A stretch of DNA of 64,000 bases. It comes from Jacaranda mimosifolia (taxonomy: Eukaryota > Streptophyta > Magnoliopsida > Lamiales > Bignoniaceae). Within the stretch, counting starts at the first letter, position 1. Each line of letters opens with the position of its first letter. The notes under the pieces were generated by a model that was not told the DNA's origin, did not search any database, and saw only the letters and a list, made by a program, of their open reading frames with translations. Positions 36,467 through 47,374 of this stretch are shown here, piece by piece. The position numbers and the translations under genes are program-made. The stretch is from contig CM032120.1 of the NCBI GenBank assembly GCA_018894105.1, positions 31,642,710 through 31,706,709 on the forward strand, in the 5' to 3' direction.

Positions 36467-38194
36467 ATGCCTAGGCGAAGGAGACATGCATCAAGGTGCC
36501 AATCTATACCTATGCATCTTCATTCTCATTCTGAGGCTTCAAGTGATATTGCTGCTCATAGTGAGCCAGTAGGTCAGGCAAACCCATCTACTCTGGCAAA
36601 TCCATCTACTCAGCTAGGGCCAGATGATCATCTTGACCCATCTACTTAGCCCGACTCAAGTGATGAGCTAGATCAACCTTCTCATAAGAGAAAATGTAAT
36701 AAGCATTGGAATGTTGGTTTGATAGGTATGTGATTTACTAACTTAGTACTAGTTTTGATTTAATATTTTTAAGTAAGTTATCTTTTCGCTAACTAATACC
36801 TTTTTTTTTTTTACTTGTTAGATGAGAATGGTGAAGTGAAAAATGCAACTTAAGGTGCAAGATGTGTTTGTGCTACCTCTAATCAAAAAATTATTTTAGA
36901 CTGGAATGAACAGGGCCAACTTATTAAAAACTTAGGTGGCCTACTCCAGGGATTTTTGGGACATGTTGCTAGTAATTTTAACAACTTTCCCATTACTTAT
37001 GAGAAGTGGTCCAAGGTTCCTTCAAGTTATAAAGAACAAGCATGGAACAACTTGAAAGGTATGAATTATATATTTTTTTAATAAAATTGATTTTTTATTG
37101 TTTACTATTTAATAATTTAAAATTTATTATGTTTTCTTAGGAAAAGTTTGTAGTCAATGATGGGCAAAACAGAAATTAAATTCTGGGAAATTTGGGAAAG
37201 AAATGGAGAGATAATCATGTGAGGTTGTTTCAAGAAACTTATGATCCATCAATGGCTGGGAAGCTAATATTGAGAGGCATCCAGAAGACATCTTCAAAGA
37301 TCAGTGGGCAACTTTTCTGATTTATAGATTGAGTGACTCGACAAAGATAATATAAGCAATCATTATAAATTCTAAAACCAAGTTTACTATTTGTTGATAT
37401 TGTTATTTTTCCTAATTATATAGGAGATGTGTATTATAAATACTTCCATTTGACGCCAACAAACAATTCCACACACTTTTAGGTCAAAGACACTAGCCAA
37501 AATGATAGATGAAACAGTATTAACTTATCTACTCTTTTTTACTTTTAAATACTAAATTGATTATTTTATAATGTTACTAATTGAGTATAAAATATTAGGA
37601 AACTCAAAATGGGTGACCTTGCAGCAGAGCAAAATTGAATGCTATTTCCCACAAGAAAAAATATGGTTCTTTTGTCAATGATAAGGCTAGCCAAAAAGTT
37701 GTATGTACAATATGTTGTATATTATTTTGTATATTGTTATTAAAATGTTGTATAGCATAAGATTTAAATGTTTAGATAATATTTAATGTAATATGCAAGA
37801 AGAATTATGTGTCCAGACTCAGACTAATCATAAAAATAATGCCTTCATAAATGTCTTCGGGAAAGAACATCTAGGATGTTCGAGGTATGGGATTTGGTGT
37901 CTGCCGGTCTCAAATCTTTGGATCAAGTAGTCATTCTCAAGGATGTTCATTTAGTCATTCCGCATTATTCTATGTTAAAGTCAAATGTTTGGAGACTGAG
38001 ATTATGACATTAAAGGACACATTGAACTCAACAATATATTTTCTAATTCAACACTTTAGAGGTCAATTGCGGGCTAGTTTTCCTAATATCCATCAGGTAT
38101 ATCAAATAATGACAAGACTATTTACATTTTGCTTGCTTGTCATGGAATTGGTTTCAATGTCGTATGAATGTTGGTTTTGGTTTATGGGATTCTT
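36467..38194 (+). pseudogene. TNPA / Transposase_24-like CACTA gene, degenerate
   Basis: First exon from the ATG at 36467 (MPRRRRHASR..., Ser/Pro-rich, with an in-frame TAG) to a donor TTGATAG|GTATGTG at 36725/36726. The second exon, 36822-37058, includes IILDWNEQGQLIKNLGG and FPITYEKWSKVPSSYKEQAW, the hallmark of the Transposase_24 family, then donor GAAAG|GTATGAA. The third starts at 37141 after TTTTCTTAG. A later exon near 37860-37940 encodes the GMGFGVCRSQIFGSS-like block and then a coiled segment. In En/Spm, TNPA binds the subterminal repeats. Stops make this copy unlikely to work. Only the clear splice sites are reported; the full model is uncertain. Confidence 0.8.
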
Positions 38195-39149
38195 GTAATG
38201 CATACAAATCATATGTTTGAGATATCTTGGATTTTGTTTTTGATTGGGATTGTTTGATGTGTTAGAGTAGAGCACATGAATAGAATTTTTTATGGTTCTA
38301 ATTGGAACTATTTGAGTTGTTATCTATGAGCACGGATAATAGAACTTCTTGGATATCATTAACTTTGAAAGAATATCTTGGGTTTTTTTTTATTGCCATT
38401 TGATGTGTTAAAATAGAGCACATGAGAATTATTTTTGATGGTTTTGATTGGGACTGGTTGAGTCGTTATCTATGAGAATGGATAATAGAACTTTTTTGGA
38501 TATCAGTGACTTTGAAAGAATATTTTGGTTTTGTTTTTTGTTGGAATTGTTTGATGTGTTAGAGTAGAGCACATGAAAAGTATTTATAGAACTTTTTGCA
38601 TATCATTGACATTGAAAGAATAAAAGTGATCTTCAAGTCAAAAGAATTTGATTATGCCATATTAGTTGTTGGTTATCTATGTTGTTATTTATGTGTTCTT
38701 ATCTATATTCATATTTTTTATTAATTTTAATTACAGGATAGAGATTTGAACTCACAAGTACTTATAAGGCACTTATCCTCAAATAGTCATGACCTACAAA
38801 GCCAGAATCCATCATCTCACGCCTAGATGATTTGTTATTTTGGTGTTTTTTTGACATTATTGATGTTATTTTCTGAATAGTTGAATTATGTACCATGAAT
38901 TTAACTTGATACATACTTGATGATATTTTTTGGGCTGAACTACAAGATATGTTATTTTTGTATGTTAAACTAATCTAAACTTTTGTTGTTTATATTGGTG
39001 TGATTTGTTCTATTTTATTTTGCTGCTTAAAATTATTTGTAAATCTATTATTTATAGGTACAGTGGGTTTGAAAAGAAATTATTTGCATAGTTGTGATAG
39101 GTACATTAAAAATTGAAGTGGCAATAAAAATGGTAAAAAAATAAAAATA

Positions 39150-39570
39150 AAAATTATTACGGCAGTTAGCAAAACTGTTGCAAAAATCAACTTTTAAAAA
39201 AAACAATCATGATGGTCAAGCAACTGTTGTGTGATGGTAAAGCTCTTGCAGCGGTTGGAACCACGTCGCTATATTTTTTTTAAAAAAAGAATAAGTGAAC
39301 TGCTGCAAAAATATAAAAGATATTAAATAAAATTGTTGTGGCAGTTTGAAGAACCGCAACAAAAAATATAAAATCAGAAGAATTAAAATTTGAGATTGCC
39401 ACAAAACTTTTTGCGGTGGTCTTTCCAGCAGTTACTTTGAATCGCTACGAAATGGTCCCCTGACACTTCTTCTGGTGTCAGTTCATGAACTGCTACACAA
39501 TGCATTTAGCGGTGGTTCACACTGCTGCAAAATACCTCATTTAATCACCGCAAAATTCATGAATTGGTGT
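39150..39570. repeat. Right subterminal repeats of the CACTA element
   Basis: Repeated GCAGCGGTTGGAACCAC, GCGGTGGTCTTTCC, GCTACAC/GCTGCAAAA-type motifs adjacent to the right terminus, in the same style as 26815-27110. They support the assignment of the distal end at 39574. Confidence 0.7.
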
Positions 39571-39574
39571 AGTG

Positions 39575-41589
39575 AAGATAAAAATTTCATTGCAACTTCA
39601 ACCGAAAATCATTATGAAGATATAGTCCCAAAGTAAAAAACCAATTCAACCAAACATAAAAAAAATGATGATATTGTCTGCAGAATATAGATAACAAAAA
39701 CTAGGTCCTGGAGAAGGTTCTGCATAAGCCTTGTGACCTGGAGATATGGTACATCAAATTTCGAGTGCTTTGCTAAGTTGAAATCCTTCTTTACAAAGCA
39801 TACACCCTCCGAAAAAAGCTCTCAAGCCTCCCCAAGGTTGGTGGCATTAGACGAGCCTGCCTCTTTAGGGTTGCTAGAACCGGATGGATCTATCCCCATG
39901 AGATCAGCAGTATTAGATATGCTTACAATGAACACCTTCGGGTCCCTAGGAACTTCGCACGATGCCCTAACTTCCCCAACCTCTTGCTCGGCCTTAATCT
40001 TTGCTATAATGGGGGGAAAACATAGTCATACTCAAAAGCTTGAAGATGTGGGCTTCCTCATTGGAGGACTTGGGGTAGGGCTGCAAATTATTATCTAGAG
40101 ACATGACGAGCTGGTTCTCATCAAATTCAACCCCCAAAGACCTCACTTGGTGTAAGGCCTTTTCATATCTAGATTGAGCGTCATCACTCCCCAACAGTAG
40201 CCAAGCCTCAAAAAGGCTCGAGAATAAATGAAGTTAATGGCCGCATTTATTCTTTTCTCATCCAGGCAAGTCTCATAGTAGATATGTGCATCTTCAAATG
40301 CTTGATCGAACCCCTGGTGTCGGTCTCACCTCCACATCTTGATCATTACCTCTCAGTCTAACCACCTCCTGAAAAAGCTCGCCGACCTCTATAATTAACT
40401 ACAAGTTTTCCATCACCAAGCATTGGAGGTCAGCCACTGATCCAGTTCAGCCGTAAGTTTATCGACTTGAGATTGGAGGAAAGTAGCTTTGATCACACTC
40501 TGGTGGAAGGTGTCGCCCTCTAAGCCCCATAACTCCCTAAAAGCACAAATCCAAGCCTTTCTATCTTACATGGAAACTGCATAATGCTGAAATAGGGGGT
40601 AATCTATTTGGGCACACTACAATAAAACAGCAAACATGCAAGAGGGTACAAGAGCGAAGTCAGTATAACTAAGAAACTGGACTCGCCATGTTGTGATAAA
40701 AGGCAAACCACTTAATAGACTCAGAGTTTGGCATGCACATTAGTTCGTCAATATCTCGGTAGAATAGCTGAGCCTTAAGTACCTCTCAATTGGCCTCTCG
40801 ATAAAGATCTCCATCAGTCATACTATCTTCATTACTTACAGTGAAGAAATAGGGTCCAGGGAAAGGGAGAAGATCCACTATAGTGGGTTTATCTGTGCCA
40901 GCCTTTCATTCAGATTAACAGAAGGTTAAAGCTCCAAAGGCCTGGTAACGCTAGACTAAGATCAACTCCCTCAGGACCAGCAACTTGTGGAATGCCCTCT
41001 TCCACGAGTCTCTTTCCTATGGACCTTTTCAATGGAGGAAAAAGAGGCGACAAATGATCAGAGGGACCACTGCTCAGCATCACCTGAGTCAAGACTAACG
41101 GAGGAGCTACGAGCCGACTGAAAGATGGTATTGATGGAGATGTACCCTAGAAAAAAGCTATAACATAGGCTAGTTGTCTTTCACTGTGAGATATGTTGTC
41201 AGGGAGGAAAAGTTATAATGGGGTGATCATCGAGGTTTCTAAATAAATACACCACAAAAATTCCAAGCAACAAATAAAACTCTCATAGGATAGAGAAAGA
41301 AATGCAAGCTTTGGTTCCTTATTTATAACCTTCAGAGAAGGCACTTGGAATCTCAAAGTGTTGAAGCTAAAGGGCGTGAAACCATATGTTATAATGTTTG
41401 GCATCAATGAATGTCCCTAAAAATTAGTGCTATGTGTCCTATTTTCCCATTTCAAGCATCAAGCATTAAATGCGATTGATCATGTAATGTCAGGGCTCCA
41501 GGTTGACTACGAGTAAGGTCGATCTCCACAAAACTCCCTAATATAGCTAAACAATTTTCCTCGTGAAACTAGAGAGCTAAGGGGACTAA
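39575..41589 (-). pseudogene. Antisense ORF remnant in the 3' region of the Tat-like element
   Basis: Between the CACTA and the 3' LTR the best reading frames lie on the minus strand, opposite to pol. They give SRYEKALHQVRSLGVEFDEN (within 40194-39994), a frame-shifted upstream piece ending DEKRINAAINFIYSRAFLRL (about 40300-40205), and a Ser/Pro/Gly-rich piece at 41092-40910. Some Tat-lineage elements carry an extra antisense ORF between integrase and 3' LTR, and that is the likeliest explanation. Its function is unknown, and the copy is broken. A polypurine-like AAGGGGAC precedes the 3' LTR at 41590. Confidence 0.5.
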
Positions 41590-42198
41590 TGATGTGAGGG
41601 AGATCTAACCTCTCCCCTATTTTTCAACCTCTTCATTGATTATTCTAGAAAACCCTCTTCAAGATGGGGACCTATGACTCTTGACCCTAAACGACTGCAG
41701 TCGTCTTAATGGCAAGCCGCATTTCGTACTATTTATCTCATTTGAATACTGGAAAGAGTCTCCACTTTCCTATAAATATATTAGAATAATACAGGAGCAT
41801 TCAATAACTCAGTGTATAAAAATAGCTAAGAACCCTGTAGACTGATATCCGAGGGAATAGACTTTGTTGCCCATTCATCATTGCAACTTCAAGAAGATCC
41901 CTGATGCTAAAAAAGAGGATAAGTATAAGAAGCGCATATAAATAAATCTCACAACATTCAGAGAAAGGTATGCTCCCATTTTTACATTCTGCTCAGGCTA
42001 AGATACCTTCATTCTCTCCAGTTTACTAACTTAAGCATCTTAGGGCTTTAGCCAAGGGTCACCTCAGCAAGCCTAACGAGGCTTCTTTAGTTGCAGGTTT
42101 AACCTTTGCGCTCACCAGAAAGCTTGAGTCCGACCTTAGAAATGGTTATTATTCTTTATTATTTTTCCTAAATTCACCTCACGTAAAATTTTACCACA
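41590..42198 (+). repeat. 3' LTR of the Tat-like gypsy element
   Basis: 609 bp, aligned with 18576-19164 and ending TTTTACCACA. Preceded by a GGGGACTAA polypurine-like stretch. The copia remnant resumes immediately after it, which confirms the right boundary to within a few bases. Confidence 0.88.
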
Positions 42199-42637
42199 TC
42201 GTGTTGCATAAATCCCGAAAATGCAAAAGAATCTAATTTTCTTGATCCAAATGGATTCCGAGGACTATGACTTTAGCTTGGGTAAATTAGTTCTAAAAGG
42301 CAAACATGGTAAAAGGATACTGATAAAAAGAGAGAAATTTAATAATTTATATTATTTGGTGCCTCAAGAGGTTATTGGAAATGGAGTGTGCCAAAAGGCT
42401 TTCAGGTGTGAGAAATCTTGCTGGATGACAAGATGGATCAAAGTCGTCTATCTTCATAGTCAATTAATGATGTTGATTGGACTACACATGTACATAGCTT
42501 AATTTGAGTTATTTAGTGTCAAGATCTTACTAATTTGGCATGTGCAGTCGTATTTTTGAAGGCTAATGGGATTTGGTGTTTGATTTGTATTTGACTCATG
42601 AGTAGTTATTAAAATGAGGAATCGTCTAGATGGAGAT
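42199..42637 (+). pseudogene. copia remnant, right half (GAG-pre-integrase, then 3' tail)
   Basis: Continues the copia copy broken at 18575: IPKMQKNLIFLIQMDSEDYD followed by FNNLYYLV, the end of a GAG-pre-integrase domain. Within about 120 bases the sequence changes to the element's 3' non-coding tail (GATCTTACTAATTTGGCATG ... TAGATGGAGAT) and then the LTR at 42638. Integrase, RT and RNase H are absent. The same overall organisation is seen in the related element at 45044-46755. Confidence 0.72.
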
Positions 42638-43197
42638 TGTTTGGATTTGATTCGACTATTTGGAGATCAACTTTGATTAGAATCCTTAATGTCCAAGATT
42701 TTGATATTATCCACTTTTGTGCTATAGAACTAGGACTTCTTTCCTAATATTATCCACTTTTGTGCTATAGAACTAGGACTTCTTTCCTAATATTAAATGA
42801 AGTAGTCAAATAATTTTCTCCTATAAATAGAAATGCTTGTTTATTAGCAAAAAGTCGCTCGTAAAACTTATGAGATACATATTTTGAGTTATGAGTTAGC
42901 AATATAAAGGGATCGGGTGTATTTCTTTGATAACCTTGAGATAGGTTGTATAAAGCTTTTTTGGTCTTGGGTTTGGGTGTATTAAATTTAGAAGTCATCA
43001 TGTACCAATACATTTTTCTCATAGTGGAAGAAAACTCTCATAGCGTAGGCAATTTTTGTCAAACCACATAAATATATTTATATGTTTTTATATTCTATCC
43101 ATCGAGTATTATTTTTGTCGTTAAAATTTATTAATGTGATCTGTGAATCCTAACAAATCAAATTTTTGCATCTAGATTAGTTCCATTATGTGCAACA
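42638..43197 (+). repeat. copia 3' LTR, belonging to the split remnant
   Basis: 560 bp, starts TGTTTGGATTTGATTCG just after a TAGATGGAGAT polypurine tract and ends ATTATGTGCAACA. It is homologous to the LTRs at 45044-45544 and 46256-46755. It contains a perfect 43-bp tandem duplication (42704 onward, starting ATATTATCCACTTTTG) that the other two LTRs lack. No matching 5' LTR was found left of the gypsy insertion. Confidence 0.82.
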
Positions 43198-43640
43198 TAT
43201 GAAGAGGCGGTTTGAAAGATTGAGTTCTTTCCTTAAGGATAATTATGTGGCCATAACCTGTAAAGGGAGTAATGTCTTAGGTTCTTTGGAATTGTTTAAA
43301 GGTCCCAGGATAGATTTTTTAGTTTTCTCATCATTCTTTAAAATTATTTACTAGTAATCATGTTATATATTTTACACTTTTCCCTTCTGTTTCAAGTATA
43401 AGCTTATGTTGATTGAAATGGAAAATCAATAGATCAAATTGCCTTAGAAAATCTTCTCTATGACCATATCATATCCTTCCATTGAGATTATGAGATTGCA
43501 TTAGGTCATATTAAACTAAACCAATTAAAAATGGTGCAAATCCTAGGGATGTTAGAGGATTATTTGAACTTTGAAGAGTTTATTAGGGTAGGGGACTCAC
43601 TCATCTAAAGAAAAATGGATGCCAAGTATCATTGAAATTT
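43198..43640. other. Region of uncertain origin between copia remnants
   Basis: AT-rich sequence with no recognisable domain. It could be eroded integrase of the copia pol that follows, or the flank in which the previous element inserted. Confidence 0.4.
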
Positions 43641-45043
43641 ACAAAGGACTCAATATAAATATTTCATATTGAAACAGAACTAATACAATTATTTGAAAGA
43701 AATAAAGGAGAAAGAAAGAAGGTATATTGAAGAAGACGAAGATGACATGCATCCAAGCATAAAAGAAGTTGAGAAAACCATATAAGCTTAAAAAGTAAGG
43801 TTTTCAAGGAAACCAGATGTACATGAATGAATTTCATAAGAAGAATGGTTGAGCCAACTCAAGGATACTCAATCTCAACTTAGAAAATCTAGAAGACAAA
43901 AAAGGACAAATCCTAAATATGTCAATACAATAGTGGTAGAAGTAATTGATAAAATAAAAAAGCCTCTCTTATATAAGGAAGCCTCCTTAGGGAAGAAGGC
44001 TATAGAAGATGAAACGGATGCCTTGAAGTAAAATAAGACTTGGGATTTAGTACCTAAGCCCAAAGATGTAAAGTCCACATCATACAAATGAGTTAACAAG
44101 ATACAGAGCGAATTAGATAGCTCAATTGAGGGATATAAAGTAGGACTAGTGACCTAAGGGTTCTCTCAAAGGTATGGGCTAGACTATGATAAGATATTCA
44201 GTCCAATAGTAAAGACCACTACGATACACATCCTGTTGGTCCTAGTAGCAAGTAAGGATTGGAAACTCTAACAAATGGATGTAAATAATGTATTCTTGCA
44301 TGGAGAATTGGATAGAGAAATGTACATAGGGTAGTCATGAAGTTTTGAGTACAAAACTCACTTAAGCTATGTATGCGAGTAAAAAAAGATGGTTTATGGG
44401 CTAAAGCAAACACCAAGAGCATAATATGGAAAAATAAGAGAATTTCCAATTCAGAGTAATTATACTACAACTAACAGATTCAAACTAATTTGTGAAAACT
44501 CAAAAATGGCAAGATTAAAATTGTGCTAGTTTATATGTGGATGATCTTGTCATCACTAGAGATGACAAAAAAGCGATACATTAAAATTAAAGCTAACTTA
44601 TCAATTTACTTTCACATGAACACATTTGGTGAGTTGAAACACTTTCTTGGGCTCAAAGTAGAAAGAGTTGAAAAAGGGTTAATATTACGCCAACATAAAT
44701 ATGCTCGGGCGCTACTAATTGAAAAATACGGGATGATAAAGTGCAAGTGCATCTCTGCTCCAATAGAGGTTAATGCATAGTTTTTCTCTATTAAATGTGA
44801 GGACCTAGAAGAAGCTACAATATATGGGCAAATAGTTGGCATCCTCATCTATCTTACCATGACACTGCTAGATATAGCATATGCAGTAAGGTTGATGAGT
44901 CGATATATGTCGAATCTAAAAAAGCCTCATTTAAAAACCACACAGAAAATATTATGTCATGTGAGGGGAACAATTGATTGCACTTTACTATAATGAGCAC
45001 TATAACGCTAATTATGCTAGTGCTCATAATTAAAGATGTTAAA

Positions 45044-45544
45044 TATTGGGATTTTACTCGATTATCTGAAGACCAAGTTTGACTAGAATTATGACTCTTT
45101 CTTGTATTAGATTTTCTAGTTATATGTGAAGTAGTCAAGCAGTTTTCAACTATAAATAGATGTGTTTATTTGATTACTTGAAGAGATATAATCGTGGAAC
45201 TCATGATACTCATGGTGTAATTATTTTGAGTTACAAGTGAGGCAATACAAAAGGATGAAGTGAGTATTTCTTAGGTAGTTATGAGAATGGTTGTACAAGG
45301 GGTTTTTGTCTTAAGTTTGGGTATGTCAAATTCAAAGGTTGGCTTGTACTGGTGAAATTCTCTCATAGTGGAGGAAAGAAAACTCTCGTAGAGGTAGGTG
45401 GAATTTGCCGAACCATGTAAATCTGTGTCTATTTTATTTTTCTATCTACCAGCTATTATTTTTGTCATCAACTTTGTGAGTGAGATTTTTGAATTCCTGA
45501 TAAATTAAATTTCGTGCCTAAATTGCTTCCATTGTACTCCAATA
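45044..45544 (+). repeat. 5' LTR of the short copia derivative
   Basis: 501 bp, homologous to 46256-46755. A TATA-like CTATAAATAGATG lies inside near 45156. It is followed four bases later by the primer-binding site. Confidence 0.85.
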
Positions 45545-45599
45545 AATTGGTATTAGAGCTTTTGGTTGGGGCTGCAAGTTGATATTTAATTTTTAGGGA

Positions 45600-46080
45600 T
45601 AGGTAGTGTCATTGGCAAAATTACTTCACGGTTCAAAAACTTGATGACAAAGGGAATTTCACTCTTTGGCAAGGAAAGGTTGAGGGTCTCCTAATTCAAC
45701 AAGTCATAGCAATGGCGTTGAAGGGAAGGTAGGAAAGCCCACAGATATGAAGGATTTACAGCAAGAAGATTTAACTTTGTATTGTGGACAACATTATCAT
45801 TAATGTTGTGGAGATGATTGAATTTTGGATTTCGGATGCGTAATTCATGTCTTTTCCATGGAGGATTATTTTCTATTCCCTTCAATCACTGCAGATAGGT
45901 ACTTTGTCTTTGTGTGATGATTCTACTTGGAGAGTCATGTGTATTGGAGAGATGAAAATCAAAATAGTTGTTGGAGTGGTTCATATTTTGGGTGGTGTAA
46001 CCTATGTCCTAAAGACACTAAAGAATTTAATTTTCTTGAGCTAGTTGGATTCCAAGGGATGTGAATATTCACTAGAGGTG
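45600..46080 (+). pseudogene. gag / GAG-pre-integrase remnant of the short copia derivative
   Basis: A gag-like N-terminal piece (FKNLMTKGNFTLWQGKVEGL, about 45629-45690) is joined after a deletion to a GAG-pre-integrase piece: EFWISDA*FMSF, then DDSTWRVMCIGEMKIKIVVG and GGVTYVLKTLKNLIFLS (to about 46040). In-frame stops and the missing middle of gag leave it non-functional. Confidence 0.75.
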
Positions 46081-46255
46081 GAGTCCTAAAAGTCACACAT
46101 TAAGCTGTACATATATGCATTGCCCGGATAAGTTAGATAGTGCTAGGACCTTACTAATTCGGCATGGGCAATTTATCTTTGAAGGCTAATGGAATTTGGT
46201 TTGCAATAGAGTCATGAACAATTGTTGAGATGAGAAACATCGTCAAGGTAGAGAT

Positions 46256-46755
46256 TGTTGGGATTTGACTCGGTTATCTAAAGACCAAGTTTGACTAGAA
46301 TTAGGACTCTTTCTTGTATTAAGTTTTCTAGTTCTAGGTGAAGTAGTCGAGTAGTTTTCAATTATAAATAGATGTGTTTATTTGATTACTTAAAGATATA
46401 TACTCGTAGAACTTATGATCTCATAGGATAATTATTTTGAGTTACGAGTAGGGCAATACAAATAGATGAAGTAAGTATTTCTTATACAGTTATGAGAGTA
46501 GTTATACAAGGGGTTTTTTTTCTTAAGTTTAGGTATGTCCAATTCAAGGGTTGGCTTGTACTGGTGAAATTCTCTCATAGTGGAAAAAAGAAAACTCTCG
46601 TGGAGATAGGCGGAATTTGCTGAATCATATAAATTTGTGTCTATTTTATTTTCTATCTGTCGAGTATTATTTTTGTCATCAACTCTGTGAGTGTAATTTG
46701 TGAATTCCTGATAAATTAAATCTCGTGCCTAAATTGCTTCCACTGTGCTCCAACA
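46256..46755 (+). repeat. 3' LTR of the short copia derivative
   Basis: 500 bp, starts TGTTGGGATTTGACTCGG directly after the polypurine tract and ends ACTGTGCTCCAACA. It aligns along its length with 45044-45544 and more loosely with 42638-43197. Confidence 0.87.
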
Positions 46756-46990
46756 CTAAACAATATATTATGTTTTAGCCGTGGAATAGGACGAATTTCT
46801 TGGTGTAATAAAAAACAACAAATAGTCTCATTGTTAAGTATTGAGATGGAATATCAAGTAGTAACTACAGCGATTCAAGAATTTACACAATTGGTGTAAC
46901 TTATGAGGGATCTTGGGCAGTCAAACAGTTACTCTGCACAACTATATTGTGACAATCAATTGGGATACATCTCTGCACAACTATAAATAG

Positions 46991-47374
46991 GACTCAACCT
47001 AATAATGAGATGAAGTAGACAGAATACGATTGAGTGCTACAAGGTAGTAATGGATACTTTGAGTGCCTAATGAATACAAGTATAATGTGCATATTAGGTG
47101 TGCAACCAAAATTTCGTTGTCTACAAAATTAAAATTACAAGACAATATATATATATATATATGACAAATTGAAATATTTATAATTGAAAAGAAAATTACA
47201 ATTAATTTATGAGAAAACTTCTCCTAATAAATTAAGAAGATTAATGCCTTTAATTATTCTTATCATGTCCCAATGTATTCAAGAATTTGAAGTTTGTTCT
47301 TGAATTTGATAGAATTTGTTTTCATAGCTTGGATCTTATATAAGGAACCGATTTTCTTCTCTTATTGTTATATA
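46991..47374. other. Intergenic, no gene seen
   Basis: AT-rich sequence with a short (AT)n near 47144-47162. No domain or transposon end recognised. Confidence 0.5.

Larger units (their letters stand above)
26793..39574 (+). mobile_element. 12.8-kb CACTA (En/Spm) DNA transposon, inactive
   Basis: Begins CACTACAAGAAAAGAGG. The reverse complement of the right end begins CACTACACCAATTCATG. A perfect 3-bp duplication AAG flanks it (26790-26792 and 39575-39577), as expected for CACTA elements. Subterminal regions carry many GCGGCGGTTT/GTGGTTTACG-like short repeats. It has both expected genes on the plus strand: a TNP2-type transposase (31481-35218) and a TNPA/Transposase_24-type gene (36467-38194), both broken by stops. 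It is inserted in the 3' non-coding part of a Tat-like gypsy element. Confidence 0.93.
18576..42198 (+). mobile_element. Ty3/gypsy (Tat-lineage) element with two large nested insertions
   Basis: Bounded by two homologous LTRs (18576-19164 and 41590-42198) both beginning TGATGTGAGGGAGATC. The span is 23.6 kb. Removing the solo LTR at 21065-24104, the CACTA transposon at 26793-39574 and their duplicated target bases leaves about 7.8 kb, a normal gypsy size. Coding order on the plus strand is protease, RT, RNase H, integrase. A Tat-like primer-site region TTTGGCATCGTCTGC follows the 5' LTR. Gag is essentially missing. The flanks ACAGT and ATCGT/TCGTG are not a clean TSD, but the flanking copia halves join across the element, which supports the boundaries. 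Confidence 0.87.
45044..46755 (+). mobile_element. 1.7-kb copia derivative lacking INT-RT-RNaseH
   Basis: LTRs at 45044-45544 and 46256-46755, with a copia primer site TGGTATTAGAGC (45548-45559) and a polypurine tract AAGGTAGAGAT before the 3' LTR. The flanks TTAAA and CTAAA match at four of five bases, and the disrupted RNase H reading resumes beyond, which confirms the insertion. The 711-bp interior has only a short gag piece and a GAG-pre-integrase piece, so the element could move only with proteins from elsewhere. The first LTR begins TA and ends TA instead of TG...CA, a sign of age. Confidence 0.85.
43641..46990 (+). pseudogene. copia pol remnant (RT and RNase H), interrupted at 45044-46755
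   Basis: Plus strand. The RT region from about 44030 has KTWDLVPKPKDVK, GYKVGLVT*GFSQRYGLDYD (one stop), MDVNNVFLHGELDREMY, MVYGLKQTPRA, a degenerate YVDDL (frame-shifted) and FGELKHFLGLKVERV (about 44628-44672). The RNase H region starts GQIVGILIYLTM...DIAYAVRLMSRYM and is cut at 45043. After the inserted copia it resumes at 46756 with FSRGIGRISWCNKKQQIVSL and ends about YCDNQLGYIS (near 46980). No LTRs or gag were found, so it is truncated at both ends. Stops are numerous. Confidence 0.82.
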
